NCBI RefSeq assembly: GCF_003319185.1
Contig: NZ_QOHJ01000009.1
Location: forward strand, 62,001-126,000
Origin: Blastococcus sp. TF02A-30
GTDB lineage: Bacteria; Actinomycetota; Actinomycetes; Mycobacteriales; Geodermatophilaceae
Length of the DNA: 64,000 bases
Direction of reading: 5' to 3'
In this document: positions 36,941-45,423 of the stretch, in pieces
Numbering within the stretch: the first letter of the stretch is position 1
How the letters are laid out: the number at the start of each line of letters is the position of its first letter
The notes under the pieces: generated by a model
Told to the model about the DNA's origin: nothing
Seen by the model: the letters and a program-made list of their open reading frames with translations, nothing else
Database searches by the model: none
Made by a program: the position numbers and the translations under genes

Positions 36941-38227
36941 ATGGCAACCCCGACCCGCAAGGCCGCGATCGTCGGCGGTAACCGGATCCCGTTCGCGCGC
37001 TCGAACACCGCCTACGCCCAGGCGTCCAACCAGGACATGCTGACCGCGACCCTGGACGGGCTGGTCGCCCGCTTCGGGCTGCAGGGCGAGTCGGTGGGCG
37101 AGGTCGTCGCCGGCGCCGTCCTCAAGCACGCCCGCGACTTCAACCTGACCCGGGAGTCGGTGCTGGGCTCCCAGCTGTCGCCCACGACCCCGGCCTACGA
37201 CATCCAGCAGGCCTGCGGCACCGGCCTGGAGGCGGCGATCCTCGTCGCCAACAAGATCGCCCTGGGGCAGATCGAGGCCGGTATCGCCGGCGGCGTCGAC
37301 ACCACGTCCGACGCCCCGCTCGCGGTCGGCGACGACCTGCGGCGCACCCTGATCTCGCTGAACAACGCCAAGACCGTGGCCGACCGGCTCAAGGCCCTGG
37401 CGCGGATCCGCCCCGGTCAGCTGGTGCCGGAGATCCCGCGCAACGCCGAGCCCCGCACCGGACTGGCGATGGGCGACCACGCCGCGATCACCGCCAAGGA
37501 GTGGCAGATCGGCCGCGAGGAGCAGGACGAGCTCGCGGTCCTCTCCCACCAGAACATGGCCGCCGCCTACGACCGCGGCTTCTTCGACGACCTGGTCACC
37601 CCCTACCTGGGCCTGACCCGCGACAACAACCTGCGCCCGGACTCCAGCGTCGAGAAGCTGGCGACGCTGAAGCCGGTCTTCGGCACGGGCGACCCCGACG
37701 CCACCATGACCGCGGCCAACTCCACCCCGCTGACCGACGGGGCGTCGGCGGTGCTGCTGGCGTCGGACGAGTGGGCCGAGGCCAAGGGGCTGCCGGTGCT
37801 CGCCCACCTGGTCGACGCGCAGACTGCCGCCGTCGACTACGTGCACGGCGGCGAGGGGCTGCTCATGGCCCCCGTCTACGCCGTCCCGGTCATGCTCGCC
37901 CGCAACGGCCTGACCCTGCAGGACTTCGACTTCTACGAGATCCACGAGGCGTTCGCCTCGACGGTGCTCGCCACGATGAAGGCCTGGGAGGACCCGGCGT
38001 ACTGCAAGGGCAAGCTGGGCCTGGACGCCCCGCTGGGCTCGATCGACCGGTCGAAGCTCAACGTCAACGGCTCGTCGCTGGCCGCCGGGCACCCGTTCGC
38101 CGCGACCGGCGGCCGGATCGTCGCCCAGCTGGCGAAGCAGCTGCACGAGGCGGGCCCGGGCAAGCGCGGCCTGATCTCCATCTGCGCCGCCGGCGGCCAG
38201 GGCGTCGTCGCCATCCTCGAGTCCTGA
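36941..38227 (+). CDS. Acetyl-CoA C-acyltransferase (FadA2-like thiolase)
   Basis: 428 residues from ATG 36941, GGAGG 5 bases upstream. Thiolase motifs: QQACGTGLEAAI with the acyl-accepting Cys, NVNGSSLAAGHPFAATGGR with the general HGxHPxGxxGxR region in the form AAGHPFAATGGR, FYEIHEAFAS and ISICAAGGQGVV with the second catalytic Cys. It cleaves 3-ketoacyl-CoA in beta-oxidation. The order thiolase, FabG4-type reductase, HtdX-type dehydratase is the same as around mycobacterial fadA2-fabG4-htdX (Rv0243-Rv0241c), so a long-chain fatty-acid role is likely. A TetR regulator is divergent. Confidence 0.9.
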   Translation: MATPTRKAAIVGGNRIPFARSNTAYAQASNQDMLTATLDGLVARFGLQGESVGEVVAGAVLKHARDFNLTRESVLGSQLSPTTPAYDIQQACGTGLEAAILVANKIALGQIEAGIAGGVDTTSDAPLAVGDDLRRTLISLNNAKTVADRLKALARIRPGQLVPEIPRNAEPRTGLAMGDHAAITAKEWQIGREEQDELAVLSHQNMAAAYDRGFFDDLVTPYLGLTRDNNLRPDSSVEKLATLKPVFGTGDPDATMTAANSTPLTDGASAVLLASDEWAEAKGLPVLAHLVDAQTAAVDYVHGGEGLLMAPVYAVPVMLARNGLTLQDFDFYEIHEAFASTVLATMKAWEDPAYCKGKLGLDAPLGSIDRSKLNVNGSSLAAGHPFAATGGRIVAQLAKQLHEAGPGKRGLISICAAGGQGVVAILES

Positions 38228-38237
38228 CCCACCCCGC

Positions 38238-38259
38238 CAGCTTTCGGTACAGAAAGCTG
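38238..38259. repeat. Palindromic repeat, CTTTCGGTACCGAAAG family, copy 5
   Basis: Arms CAGCTTTC and GAAAGCTG around GGTACA, a single change from the GGTACC centre of the family. It lies 10 bases after the thiolase stop codon, 12 bases before copy 6. Confidence 0.8.
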
Positions 38260-38271
38260 CGGATCCCCGCT

Positions 38272-38293
38272 CAGCTTTCGGTACCGAAAGCTG
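38272..38293. repeat. Palindromic repeat, CTTTCGGTACCGAAAG family, copy 6
   Basis: Perfect 22-base palindrome with arms CAGCTTTCGGT/ACCGAAAGCTG, directly before the Shine-Dalgarno (AAGGAG) of the FabG4-like gene. Copies 5 and 6 form a pair, as copies 1 and 2 do. Confidence 0.88.
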
Positions 38294-38309
38294 GGAGAAG
38301 GAGAGAGTT

Positions 38310-39665
38310 GTGAGCGACTGGTACACGAACTTCGTCAACTCCGGTGTCGGCACGACGATCAGCAAGCAGCTCGGCCTGCCCCGGCCCGCGGTGCTGCGCC
38401 GCTACGAGCCGGGCGAGCCGCTGCTGCCCGGGCCGGTGGTCGTCGGCACGGCCGGCGGAGGCCGGCTGCGCGACACCGTCACCGCCGTCCTCCGGGACGC
38501 CGGCGTGACCGTGCTGTCCCCGGTCGCCGCCGACGGCAGCACCGACGGCGAGAAGCTGGGCGCGGTCGTCCTCGACGCCACCGGCCTGAGCGGCCCCGGC
38601 GACCTCGCCGCCGCGCACGACTTCCTCGCCCCGGCGATCAGGCGGCTGCGCGCCAGCGGCCGGGTGGTCGTCCTCGCCGACCCGCCGGCACAGGCGGAGA
38701 CCCCGGCGCAGGCGGCGGCCCGCCAGGCCGTCGACGGGCTCACCCGCTCGATCGGCAAGGAGCTGCTGAACGGGTCGACGGCGAACGCGATCTACGTGCC
38801 CGAGGGCGCCGAGGCGTCCCTGGCGAGCCCGCTCACCTTCTTCCTCTCCGGCCGCTCGGCCTACGTCGACGGGCAGGGCGTCACCCTCGCCGCGGCGGAC
38901 GTGCCGGCGTCCGGTGACCCGGAGAAGCCGCTGGCCGGCAAGGTCGCCGTCGTCACCGGCGCGGCTCGCGGCATCGGCGCCTCCATCGCACAGGTCGTGG
39001 CGCGCGACGGCGCGCACGTCGTCGCCGTCGACATCCCGGCGGCGGGGGACAGCCTGGCGAAGGTCGCCAACGAGATCGGCGGGACGGCGCTGCAGCTCGA
39101 CATCACCGCCCCCGACGCACCGCAGCGGCTCGTCGAGCACCTGCGCGAGCGGCACGGCGGGGTCGACATCGTGGTGCACAACGCCGGGATCACCCGCGAC
39201 AAGCTGCTGGTCAACATGGACGCCGCCCGCTGGAACTCGGTCATGGCGGTGAACCTGCAGGCCCAGCTGGACATCACCCAGGCGCTGCTCGACGACGGCG
39301 ACGTCCTGAAGCCCGGCGCCCGCGTCGTCTCCGTCTCCTCGCAGTCCGGCATCGCCGGCAACCGCGGGCAGACCAACTACGCGGCGTCCAAGGCCGGCGT
39401 CATCGGCATGGTGCGCGCCTGGGCGCCGCGGTTCGCCGAGCGCGGCGCCACCATCAACGCGGTCGCGCCGGGCTTCATCGTCACCGAGATGACGGCGAAG
39501 ATGCCCTTCGGCAGGCGCGAGATCGGCTCCCGGATCAACTCCCTGTCCCAGGGTGGGCTGCCGGTCGACGTCGCCGAGACCATCGCCTGGCTCGCGCAGC
39601 CGGGCAGCGCCGGGGTCAACGGCCAGGTCGTGCGGGTGTGCGGCCAGTCGATGCTGGGCGCCTGA
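38310..39665 (+). CDS. High-molecular-weight 3-oxoacyl reductase (FabG4-like)
   Basis: 451 residues, GTG start behind GAAGGAGAG. The N-terminal 200 residues (SDWYTNFVNSGVGTTISKQLGLPRPAVLRRY) form the flavodoxin-like domain specific to FabG4/HMwFabG proteins. The C-terminal SDR domain has VVTGAARGIGASIA, VHNAGITRDKLLVN, and the catalytic SVSSQSGIAGNRGQTNYAASK triad. FabG4 of M. tuberculosis is an NADH-dependent 3-ketoacyl reductase, and here it sits between a thiolase and a dehydratase, as in mycobacteria. In the oxidative direction it would make 3-ketoacyl-CoA for the thiolase. Confidence 0.92.
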   Translation: MSDWYTNFVNSGVGTTISKQLGLPRPAVLRRYEPGEPLLPGPVVVGTAGGGRLRDTVTAVLRDAGVTVLSPVAADGSTDGEKLGAVVLDATGLSGPGDLAAAHDFLAPAIRRLRASGRVVVLADPPAQAETPAQAAARQAVDGLTRSIGKELLNGSTANAIYVPEGAEASLASPLTFFLSGRSAYVDGQGVTLAAADVPASGDPEKPLAGKVAVVTGAARGIGASIAQVVARDGAHVVAVDIPAAGDSLAKVANEIGGTALQLDITAPDAPQRLVEHLRERHGGVDIVVHNAGITRDKLLVNMDAARWNSVMAVNLQAQLDITQALLDDGDVLKPGARVVSVSSQSGIAGNRGQTNYAASKAGVIGMVRAWAPRFAERGATINAVAPGFIVTEMTAKMPFGRREIGSRINSLSQGGLPVDVAETIAWLAQPGSAGVNGQVVRVCGQSMLGA

Positions 39666-40519
39666 TGGCCACGACGACGCTGGACGCGGCGCCGAACCTG
39701 GGCGCGCTCTACGCCAAGGCCACCGTCACCGCCTGGGGGCGCGGCGGCGCGCTGCCCGACGACCGCGTGGCGCGCACCGGGGTGGAGGTCGACCGCGCGC
39801 ACCTCGCCGAGTACGCGCGGGTGTGCCGGCTGCCGTTCGGCGACGTGCTGCCGGCCACCTACCCGCACATGCTCGCCTTCCCGCTGCAGATGGTGCTCAT
39901 GAGCGACCGCGCGTTCCCGCTCGCGCTGCCGGGGCTGGTGCACGTGCGCAACCGGATCGAGCAGCTGGCGCCGGTGCCGGTGGCCGCGCGGCTGGACCTC
40001 GAGGTCTGGGCCGAGCGCTTCGCCACCCACCGCAGCGGCGCCACCGTCGACCTGTGCGCGTCGGTGTCCACCGGGGGCGCGGAGGTGTGGCGGTCGCGCT
40101 CCACCTACCTGGCCCGTGGCGCCTCGGCACCGGCCGGCGCCGAGGCCGCCGACGTCGACGTGCACGTCGGTGCGCTGGACCGGGCCGTGGCCACCTGGCG
40201 GGTCCCGGACGACGCCGGACGGCGCTACGCCAAGGTCTCCGGTGACGTGAACCCGATCCACCTCTCCGGGCTCACCGCGAAGGCGTTCGGCTTCAAGCGG
40301 GCGATCGCGCACGGCATGTGGGTGAAGGCCCGCGCGCTGGGCGCGGTCGCCAACCGGCTGCCCGAGGCGTTCGCCTACGACGTCCAGTTCAAGAAGCCGC
40401 TGTTCCTGCCCTCGACGGTCACCCTCTCGACGGCGCAGGTCGACGGCGGCTGGGACCTCGCCGTCCGCAACGCGAAGAGCGGCAGCGACCACCTGCTGGG
40501 GACGATCCGCCCGCAGTGA
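39665..40519 (+). CDS. MaoC-like 3-hydroxyacyl dehydratase (HtdX-like)
   Basis: 284 residues, double hotdog. The C-terminal half has YAKVSGDVNPIHLSGLTAKAFGFKRAIAHGMWVKARAL, the hydratase-2 motif with catalytic Asp and His (GDxNPIH). The N-terminal hotdog lacks this motif, as in HtdX/HtdZ-type proteins. It interconverts (R)-3-hydroxyacyl and trans-2-enoyl thioesters. ATG overlaps the fabG4-like stop by one base (TGATG), so the pair is translationally coupled, matching the mycobacterial fabG4-htdX pair. Confidence 0.88.
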   Translation: MATTTLDAAPNLGALYAKATVTAWGRGGALPDDRVARTGVEVDRAHLAEYARVCRLPFGDVLPATYPHMLAFPLQMVLMSDRAFPLALPGLVHVRNRIEQLAPVPVAARLDLEVWAERFATHRSGATVDLCASVSTGGAEVWRSRSTYLARGASAPAGAEAADVDVHVGALDRAVATWRVPDDAGRRYAKVSGDVNPIHLSGLTAKAFGFKRAIAHGMWVKARALGAVANRLPEAFAYDVQFKKPLFLPSTVTLSTAQVDGGWDLAVRNAKSGSDHLLGTIRPQ

Positions 40520-40571
40520 CGTCCGGTACTTCTGATCGCGCGAGGGACCGTTCACGGGGAGGAGTCCGCGC

Positions 40572-41786
40572 ATGGCCGTGTCGTTCGAACTGACCGAGGA
40601 CCAGGTCGAGCTGCAGGGGTGGGTGCACCGGTTCGCGGCCGACGTCGTCCGCCCGGCCGCGGCCGAGTACGACGAGCGCGAGGACTTCCCGTGGGAGGTG
40701 CTGCAGGAGGCCGCGAAGATCGGTCTCTACTCGCTGGACTTCTTCGCCACCCAGTGGTTCGACGAGTCCGGCCTCGGCGTCCCGATCACCATGGAGGAGC
40801 TCTTCTGGGGTGACGCCGGGATCGGGCTGGCGATCGTCGGCACCACCCTCGCGGCGGCGAGCGTGACGGCGAACGGCACCGACGAGCAGGTCGGCACGTG
40901 GGTGCCGCAGATGTTCGGGACCGTCGACGAGCCCGGGGTCGCGGCCTTCTGCTCCTCGGAGCCGGACGCCGGCTCGGACGTCGGGGCCATGCGCACCCGC
41001 GCGGTCTACGACGAGAAGACCGACGAGTGGGTGCTGACCGGCACCAAGACCTGGGCGACCAACGGCGGCATCGCCGACGTCCACGTCGTCACCGCGGTCG
41101 TCGACCCGGAGCTGCGCACCCGCGGGCACGCGAGCTTCGTCGTCCCGCCGGGCACGCCGGGCATCGCGCAGGGGCAGAAGTTCCTCAAGCACGGCATCCG
41201 CGCCTCGCACACCGCCGAGGTCGTGCTCGACGGCTGCCGCGTCCCGGGGAACTGCCTGCTCGGCGGCCGCGACAGGCTGGAGGAGCGGCTGGCCCGCGCG
41301 CGGGAGGGGCTGCGGAGCGGGCGCACCCAGCCGTCGATGGCCACCTTCGAGCGCACCCGGCCTGGCGTCGGCGCCCAGGCGGTGGGCGTTGCGCGGGCCG
41401 CCTACGAGTACGCCCTGGACTACGCGAAGCAGCGGGTCCAGTTCGGCCGCCCGATCATCGAGAACCAGGCGATCGCCTTCATGCTCGCCGACATGAAGAC
41501 CGCGATCGACGCCGCGCGGCTGCTGGTGTGGCGGGCGGCGTGGATGGCCCGCACCGGCCAGCAGTTCACCTCGGCCGAGGGGTCGATGAGCAAGCTCGTC
41601 GCCGGGGAGACCGCGGTGCGGGTGACCGAGCAGGCGATGCAGATCCTCGGCGGTAACGGCTACACCCGCGACTACCCCGTCGAGCGGATGGCCCGCGACG
41701 CCAAGATCTACACGATCTTCGAGGGCACCTCGGAGATCCAGCGCCTGGTCATCGCCCGGGCGATCTCCGGGGTCCAGATCCGCTGA
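40572..41786 (+). CDS. Acyl-CoA dehydrogenase
   Basis: 404 residues, GGAGGAG before ATG 40572. The standard fold: [20 protein letters not shown] and [18 protein letters not shown] (flavin and substrate contacts), [60 protein letters not shown] with the catalytic glutamate in FEGT. It introduces the trans-2 double bond into acyl-CoA and passes electrons to ETF. It is last in the fadA-fabG4-htdX operon, so together these four genes cover all beta-oxidation steps. Confidence 0.93.
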   Translation: MAVSFELTEDQVELQGWVHRFAADVVRPAAAEYDEREDFPWEVLQEAAKIGLYSLDFFATQWFDESGLGVPITMEELFWGDAGIGLAIVGTTLAAASVTANGTDEQVGTWVPQMFGTVDEPGVAAFCSSEPDAGSDVGAMRTRAVYDEKTDEWVLTGTKTWATNGGIADVHVVTAVVDPELRTRGHASFVVPPGTPGIAQGQKFLKHGIRASHTAEVVLDGCRVPGNCLLGGRDRLEERLARAREGLRSGRTQPSMATFERTRPGVGAQAVGVARAAYEYALDYAKQRVQFGRPIIENQAIAFMLADMKTAIDAARLLVWRAAWMARTGQQFTSAEGSMSKLVAGETAVRVTEQAMQILGGNGYTRDYPVERMARDAKIYTIFEGTSEIQRLVIARAISGVQIR

Positions 41787-41937
41787 TCCGACGTCCCGGT
41801 GGGCTGACCACCGGCGGGACCCGCTGTGTTGCGATGCGGCAACGATCGGTTCCGAGGGCGACTTCGGGTCGCGGACCAGCGGCGACGGGTCCAGGGTCGA
41901 GGTCGGACGACGAACCTCGGAGCACCTGGAGGCCCCC

Positions 41938-43467
41938 GTGCGCGCCACTCGCACCCTCGCCCTCGCCGCCACCGGCGCCCTCGCCCTGAGCGCGTGCGGT
42001 GGAGGTGATTCGGTCGACACCGGGAACGGCGGCGGCGGCGGTGGCGGGGCCGGCACGCTGATCGCCGCGGTCAGCGCGCAGCCCGACCAGTTCGACCCGC
42101 ACGTGACGACGGCCTACCCGAGCTTCCAGGTCCTGGAGAACGTGTACGACACCCTCGTCGTGCCGAACGCGGAGGACCTCACCTTCGAGCCGAGCCTGGC
42201 CGAGTCGTGGGAGACCAGCGAGGACGGTCTCACCTGGACGTTCGCGCTCCGCGACGACGTCACCTTCCACGACGGCAGCGAGTTCGACTCCGCCGACGTC
42301 GTCTACTCCTACAACCGGATCATCGACGAGGAGCTCAGCAACTCGTTCCGGTTCCAGAACGTCGAGTCGGTCGAGGCCGACGGCCCGCAGACCGTCGTCA
42401 TCCGGCTCACCCAGCCGACGCCGAACCTGCTGGAGCGGATCGGGTCGTTCAAGGGGATGGCGATCCTCCCGGAGAACGCCGCCGAGGAGCTGGACCTCAC
42501 GACCGAGGCCAACGGCACCGGGCCCTTCCGGCTGGAGAGCTCCGACGCCAGCAGCACCGAGCTGACCGCCTTCGAGGACTACTGGGGCGGGGCGCCCAGC
42601 ATCGACGGCGTCGAGTTCCGCTACATCACCGAGCCGGCGGCGGCGCTCACCGCGCTGCAGAACGGCGAGGTGCAGTGGACCGACAACGTCCCGCCGCAGC
42701 AGATCGAGTCGCTGGCCGACGACGACTCCGTCGAGCTGCAGACCACCCCGAGCGTCGACTACTGGTACATGGCCATGAACTTCGGCCGCCCGCCGTTCGA
42801 CAACCGCGACGTCCGCCGGGCGATCTCCTTCGCCATCGACCGGGAGGCCGTGGCCGAGGCGGCGTGGTTCGGGGCGGCCCAGCCCAACCAGACGGCGATC
42901 CCGGAGGACAGCTTCTTCCACAGCGACTACGCCCCGTTCGAGCCCGACCCCGACCAGGCGCGCCAGCTGCTCGAGCAGGCCGGCGTCCAGACGCCGCTGA
43001 CCATGGGCCTGATGGTCACCGACGAGTTCCCGGAGACGGTCACCGCGGCGCAGGTGATCGCCAGCCAGCTGGAGCCGATCGGCATCGACGTGAACATCGA
43101 GACGCTGGACTTCGCCACCTGGCTGGACCGCCAGGGCCAGGGCGACTTCGACGCCTTCTACCTCGGCTGGCTGGGCAACCTCGACCCCGCGGCGTACTAC
43201 CAGGAGCAGCACCAGACCGACGGCCCGAACAACTACCAGGGCTACAGCAACCCGGAGGTCGACCAGCTGCTGCAGCAGGGCTCGACCGAGACCGACGAGG
43301 ACGCCCGCAAGGAGATCTACGACCAGGCCGCGCGGATCATCGTCGACGACGTCTCCTACCTGTACCTCTACAACCCCGACGTCGTGCAGGCCTGGGCACC
43401 GGACCTGCAGGGCTACCAGCTGCGGGCGGACAAGGCGATCAACTTCGAGAACGTGGAGCTGCCCTGA
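41938..43467 (+). CDS. ABC transporter substrate-binding lipoprotein (family 5, peptide/nickel type)
   Basis: 509 residues, GTG 41938 behind GGAGG. The signal peptide ends at the lipobox LSAC (Cys20), followed by an Asp/Gly-rich linker, so it is a membrane-anchored lipoprotein. The SBP_bac_5 core has DTLVVPNAEDLTFEPSLAESWETSEDGLTWTFALRDDVTFHDGSEFDSADVVYSYNR, the family signature, and FGRPPFDNRDVRRAISFAIDRE. It captures an oligopeptide or similar solute for the four genes that follow. The first gene of a five-gene operon plus a mini-ORF; about 150 bases without a gene precede it. Confidence 0.93.
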   Translation: MRATRTLALAATGALALSACGGGDSVDTGNGGGGGGGAGTLIAAVSAQPDQFDPHVTTAYPSFQVLENVYDTLVVPNAEDLTFEPSLAESWETSEDGLTWTFALRDDVTFHDGSEFDSADVVYSYNRIIDEELSNSFRFQNVESVEADGPQTVVIRLTQPTPNLLERIGSFKGMAILPENAAEELDLTTEANGTGPFRLESSDASSTELTAFEDYWGGAPSIDGVEFRYITEPAAALTALQNGEVQWTDNVPPQQIESLADDDSVELQTTPSVDYWYMAMNFGRPPFDNRDVRRAISFAIDREAVAEAAWFGAAQPNQTAIPEDSFFHSDYAPFEPDPDQARQLLEQAGVQTPLTMGLMVTDEFPETVTAAQVIASQLEPIGIDVNIETLDFATWLDRQGQGDFDAFYLGWLGNLDPAAYYQEQHQTDGPNNYQGYSNPEVDQLLQQGSTETDEDARKEIYDQAARIIVDDVSYLYLYNPDVVQAWAPDLQGYQLRADKAINFENVELP

Positions 43468-44405
43468 CCGGCTACCTCCTCCGCCGGGTCGGCCAGGCGC
43501 TGGTCGTCCTGGTGGGGGTGAGCGTCATCGTGTTCGCCCTGGTGCAGCTCGTACCGGGCGACCCGATCCGGCTCGCCCTCGGCACCCGGTTCGACCAGGA
43601 GACCTACGACGCGCTCCTGGAGCGGTCGGGCCTGGACCAGCCCCTGGTGCAGCAGTACTTCAACTGGGCGGGGCGGGCGCTCACCGGTGACCTCGGGGTG
43701 AGCTTCCGCAGCGGCGAGACGGTCACCTCGCTGATCGCCGAGCGGCTGCCCGCGACGCTCACGCTCGCCTTCGCCTCCATCGTGGTCGCGCTGGCGATCG
43801 CCATCCCGCTGGGCACCGTCTCGGCGCTGCGGCCCCGGTCGCTGGTCGACCGGTTCGCCACCGTGATCAGCCAGTTCGGCATCTCCGTGCCGGACTTCTG
43901 GATGGCCATCGTGCTCATCCTGGTGTTCGCCGGCACGCTCGGCTGGCTGCCCTCCGGCGGCTACGTCCCGCTCAGCGAGGACCCGCTCGGCTGGCTGCAG
44001 CGGCTGATCCTGCCCGCGCTGGTCACCGGCACGGTCTCGGGCTCGGTGATCACCCGGTTCGTGCGCTCCAGCGTGCTGGAGGCGCTGGGCTCCGACCACG
44101 TCCGGACGGCGCAGGCGAAGGGGCTGCGCACCCGCCAGGTGTTCGGCTGGCACGTGCTGCGCAACGCCCTGCTCCCGCTGGTCACGGTCACCGGCGTGCA
44201 GCTGGCCTACCTGCTGTCCGGCGTCGTCGTGGTGGAGATCGTGTTCTCCTGGCCCGGGCTGGGGCAGCTGGCGCTCCAGGCGGTGCAGGCCCGCGACTAC
44301 CCGGTGCTCCAGGGGGCGATCCTGCTGTTCGCCGTGGTCTTCCTGGTCATCAACCTGGTCGTGGACGTCCTCTACACGGCCATCGACCCCCGGATCCGCC
44401 GATGA
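43464..44405 (+). CDS. ABC transporter permease (DppB/OppB-like) with apparent CTG start
   Basis: 313 residues. The family's usual N-terminus is reached only from CTG 43464 (LTGYLLRRVGQALVVLVGVSVIVFALVQL); no ATG or GTG lies upstream in frame, and the next GTG would remove half of the first membrane helix. The CTG overlaps the stop of the binding-protein gene (CTGA) and GGAG lies 5 bases upstream. Six membrane helices and the EAA loop (LEALGSDHVRTAQAKGLRTRQVFGWHVLRNALLP) mark a type I importer permease. Its stop overlaps a mini-ORF start (ATGA). Confidence 0.9.
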   Translation: MTGYLLRRVGQALVVLVGVSVIVFALVQLVPGDPIRLALGTRFDQETYDALLERSGLDQPLVQQYFNWAGRALTGDLGVSFRSGETVTSLIAERLPATLTLAFASIVVALAIAIPLGTVSALRPRSLVDRFATVISQFGISVPDFWMAIVLILVFAGTLGWLPSGGYVPLSEDPLGWLQRLILPALVTGTVSGSVITRFVRSSVLEALGSDHVRTAQAKGLRTRQVFGWHVLRNALLPLVTVTGVQLAYLLSGVVVVEIVFSWPGLGQLALQAVQARDYPVLQGAILLFAVVFLVINLVVDVLYTAIDPRIRR

Positions 44406-44481
44406 CACCCAGCCGAGTCCTGCTGCCGATGACCCACAGCCGAGTCCTGCTGCCGATGACACCCAGCCGGGTCCTGCTGCC
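44401..44481 (+). repeat. Three tandem 27-base repeats
   Basis: Units at 44401-44427, 44428-44454 and 44455-44481 share GATGACACCCAGCCGAGTCC (the second has CCAC for CACC, the third GGTCC for AGTCC) followed by TGCTGCC. The first seven bases after the third unit (ATGACCG) start the next permease gene and resemble a degenerate fourth unit. Confidence 0.92.
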
Positions 44482-44485
44482 ATGA
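44402..44485 (+). CDS. Bridging mini-ORF of three 9-residue repeats (putative)
   Basis: 27 codons, three copies of MTPSRVLLP (the middle one with His for Pro). Its ATG overlaps the stop of the first permease (ATGA) and its TGA overlaps the start of the second (ATGA). The second permease has no Shine-Dalgarno of its own, so ribosomes may pass from one permease to the other through this ORF. Whether the peptide is made, or has a role beyond coupling, is unknown. It is created by a 27-base (frame-preserving) tandem repeat. Confidence 0.5.
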   Translation: MTPSRVLLPMTHSRVLLPMTPSRVLLP

Positions 44486-45423
44486 CCGGTCAGCCGCTGC
44501 CCGAGCCGGCCGCGTCGCCGACCGCGACCGATGCCGGCGTCCCGTCCACCTCCCGCCCACCGCGACCGCGGTGGCGGGAGACGCTGGGCCTGCTCCTGCG
44601 CAACCCGACGGCGGCCGGGTCGGCGCTGGTGCTGCTCGGCATCGTGCTCATGGCGATCTTCGACGAGTCGATCGCTCCCAGCGGGGCCAACCAGATCTCC
44701 GTCGAGGACCGGCTGCAGGCGCCCAGCTGGGAGCACCCGTTCGGCACCGACGACCTCGGCCGCGACATCCTCAGCCGCGTCATCCTCGGCGCCGGCGTGT
44801 CGCTGCGGGTGGGCTTCCTCGCCGTGGGAATCGCCCTGCTGATCGGCACGGTCATCGGCCTGCTCGCCGGCTACTACGGCCGGTGGGTCGACGACGTCCT
44901 CATGCGGTTCATGGACATGCTGTTCGCCTTCCCGGCGGTGCTGCTGGCCATCGCGATCCTCGCCGTCCGCGGGCCGGGGTCGGGCAACACCGCGCTGGCC
45001 ATCGGCATCGTCTACGTCCCGATCTTCGCCCGGGTGACCCGGGCCAGCGTGCTGGGCGTGCGGGAAGAGGTCTACGTGCGGGCGTCGCGGTCGGTGGGTG
45101 CCTCGGACCTCCGGCTGCTCACCCGGCACGTGCTGCCCAACGCCGCGCCGCCGATCATCGTGCAGACCTCGATCAGCCTGGCGTTCGCCGTGCTGGCCGA
45201 GGCGGCGCTGTCCTTCCTCGGGCTGGGCACCCAGCCGCCGAACCCGTCGTGGGGGCTGATGCTCGCCGAGGGCCGCGGCTACATCGACCTGGCCTGGTGG
45301 CTGGCCTTCTTCCCCGGGATGGCGATCTTCCTGACCGTGCTCTGCTTCAACCTGCTCGGTGACGGGCTGCGCGACGTGCTGGACCCGCGGCAGCGGACGC
45401 TGATGGCCGGAGGTGGCCGGTGA
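44482..45423 (+). CDS. ABC transporter permease (DppC/OppC-like)
   Basis: 313 residues. An N-terminal cytoplasmic tail, then RWRETLGLLLRNPTAAGSALVLLGIVLMAIF (helix 1), HPFGTDDLGRDILSRVILGAGVSLRVGFLAV typical of DppC, five further helices and the EAA loop VYVRASRSVGASDLRLLTRHVLPNA, ending WGLMLAEG and DGLRDVLDPR. It pairs with the DppB-like gene to form the channel. ATG 44482 overlaps the mini-ORF stop and no Shine-Dalgarno precedes it; its stop overlaps the first ATPase gene (GTGA). Confidence 0.93.
   Translation: MTGQPLPEPAASPTATDAGVPSTSRPPRPRWRETLGLLLRNPTAAGSALVLLGIVLMAIFDESIAPSGANQISVEDRLQAPSWEHPFGTDDLGRDILSRVILGAGVSLRVGFLAVGIALLIGTVIGLLAGYYGRWVDDVLMRFMDMLFAFPAVLLAIAILAVRGPGSGNTALAIGIVYVPIFARVTRASVLGVREEVYVRASRSVGASDLRLLTRHVLPNAAPPIIVQTSISLAFAVLAEAALSFLGLGTQPPNPSWGLMLAEGRGYIDLAWWLAFFPGMAIFLTVLCFNLLGDGLRDVLDPRQRTLMAGGGR

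Noticed and set aside
44401..44481. CRISPR-like direct repeats
   Set aside because: The three 27-base units abut without spacers, lie inside an operon and preserve a reading frame, so they are a tandem repeat, not a CRISPR array.
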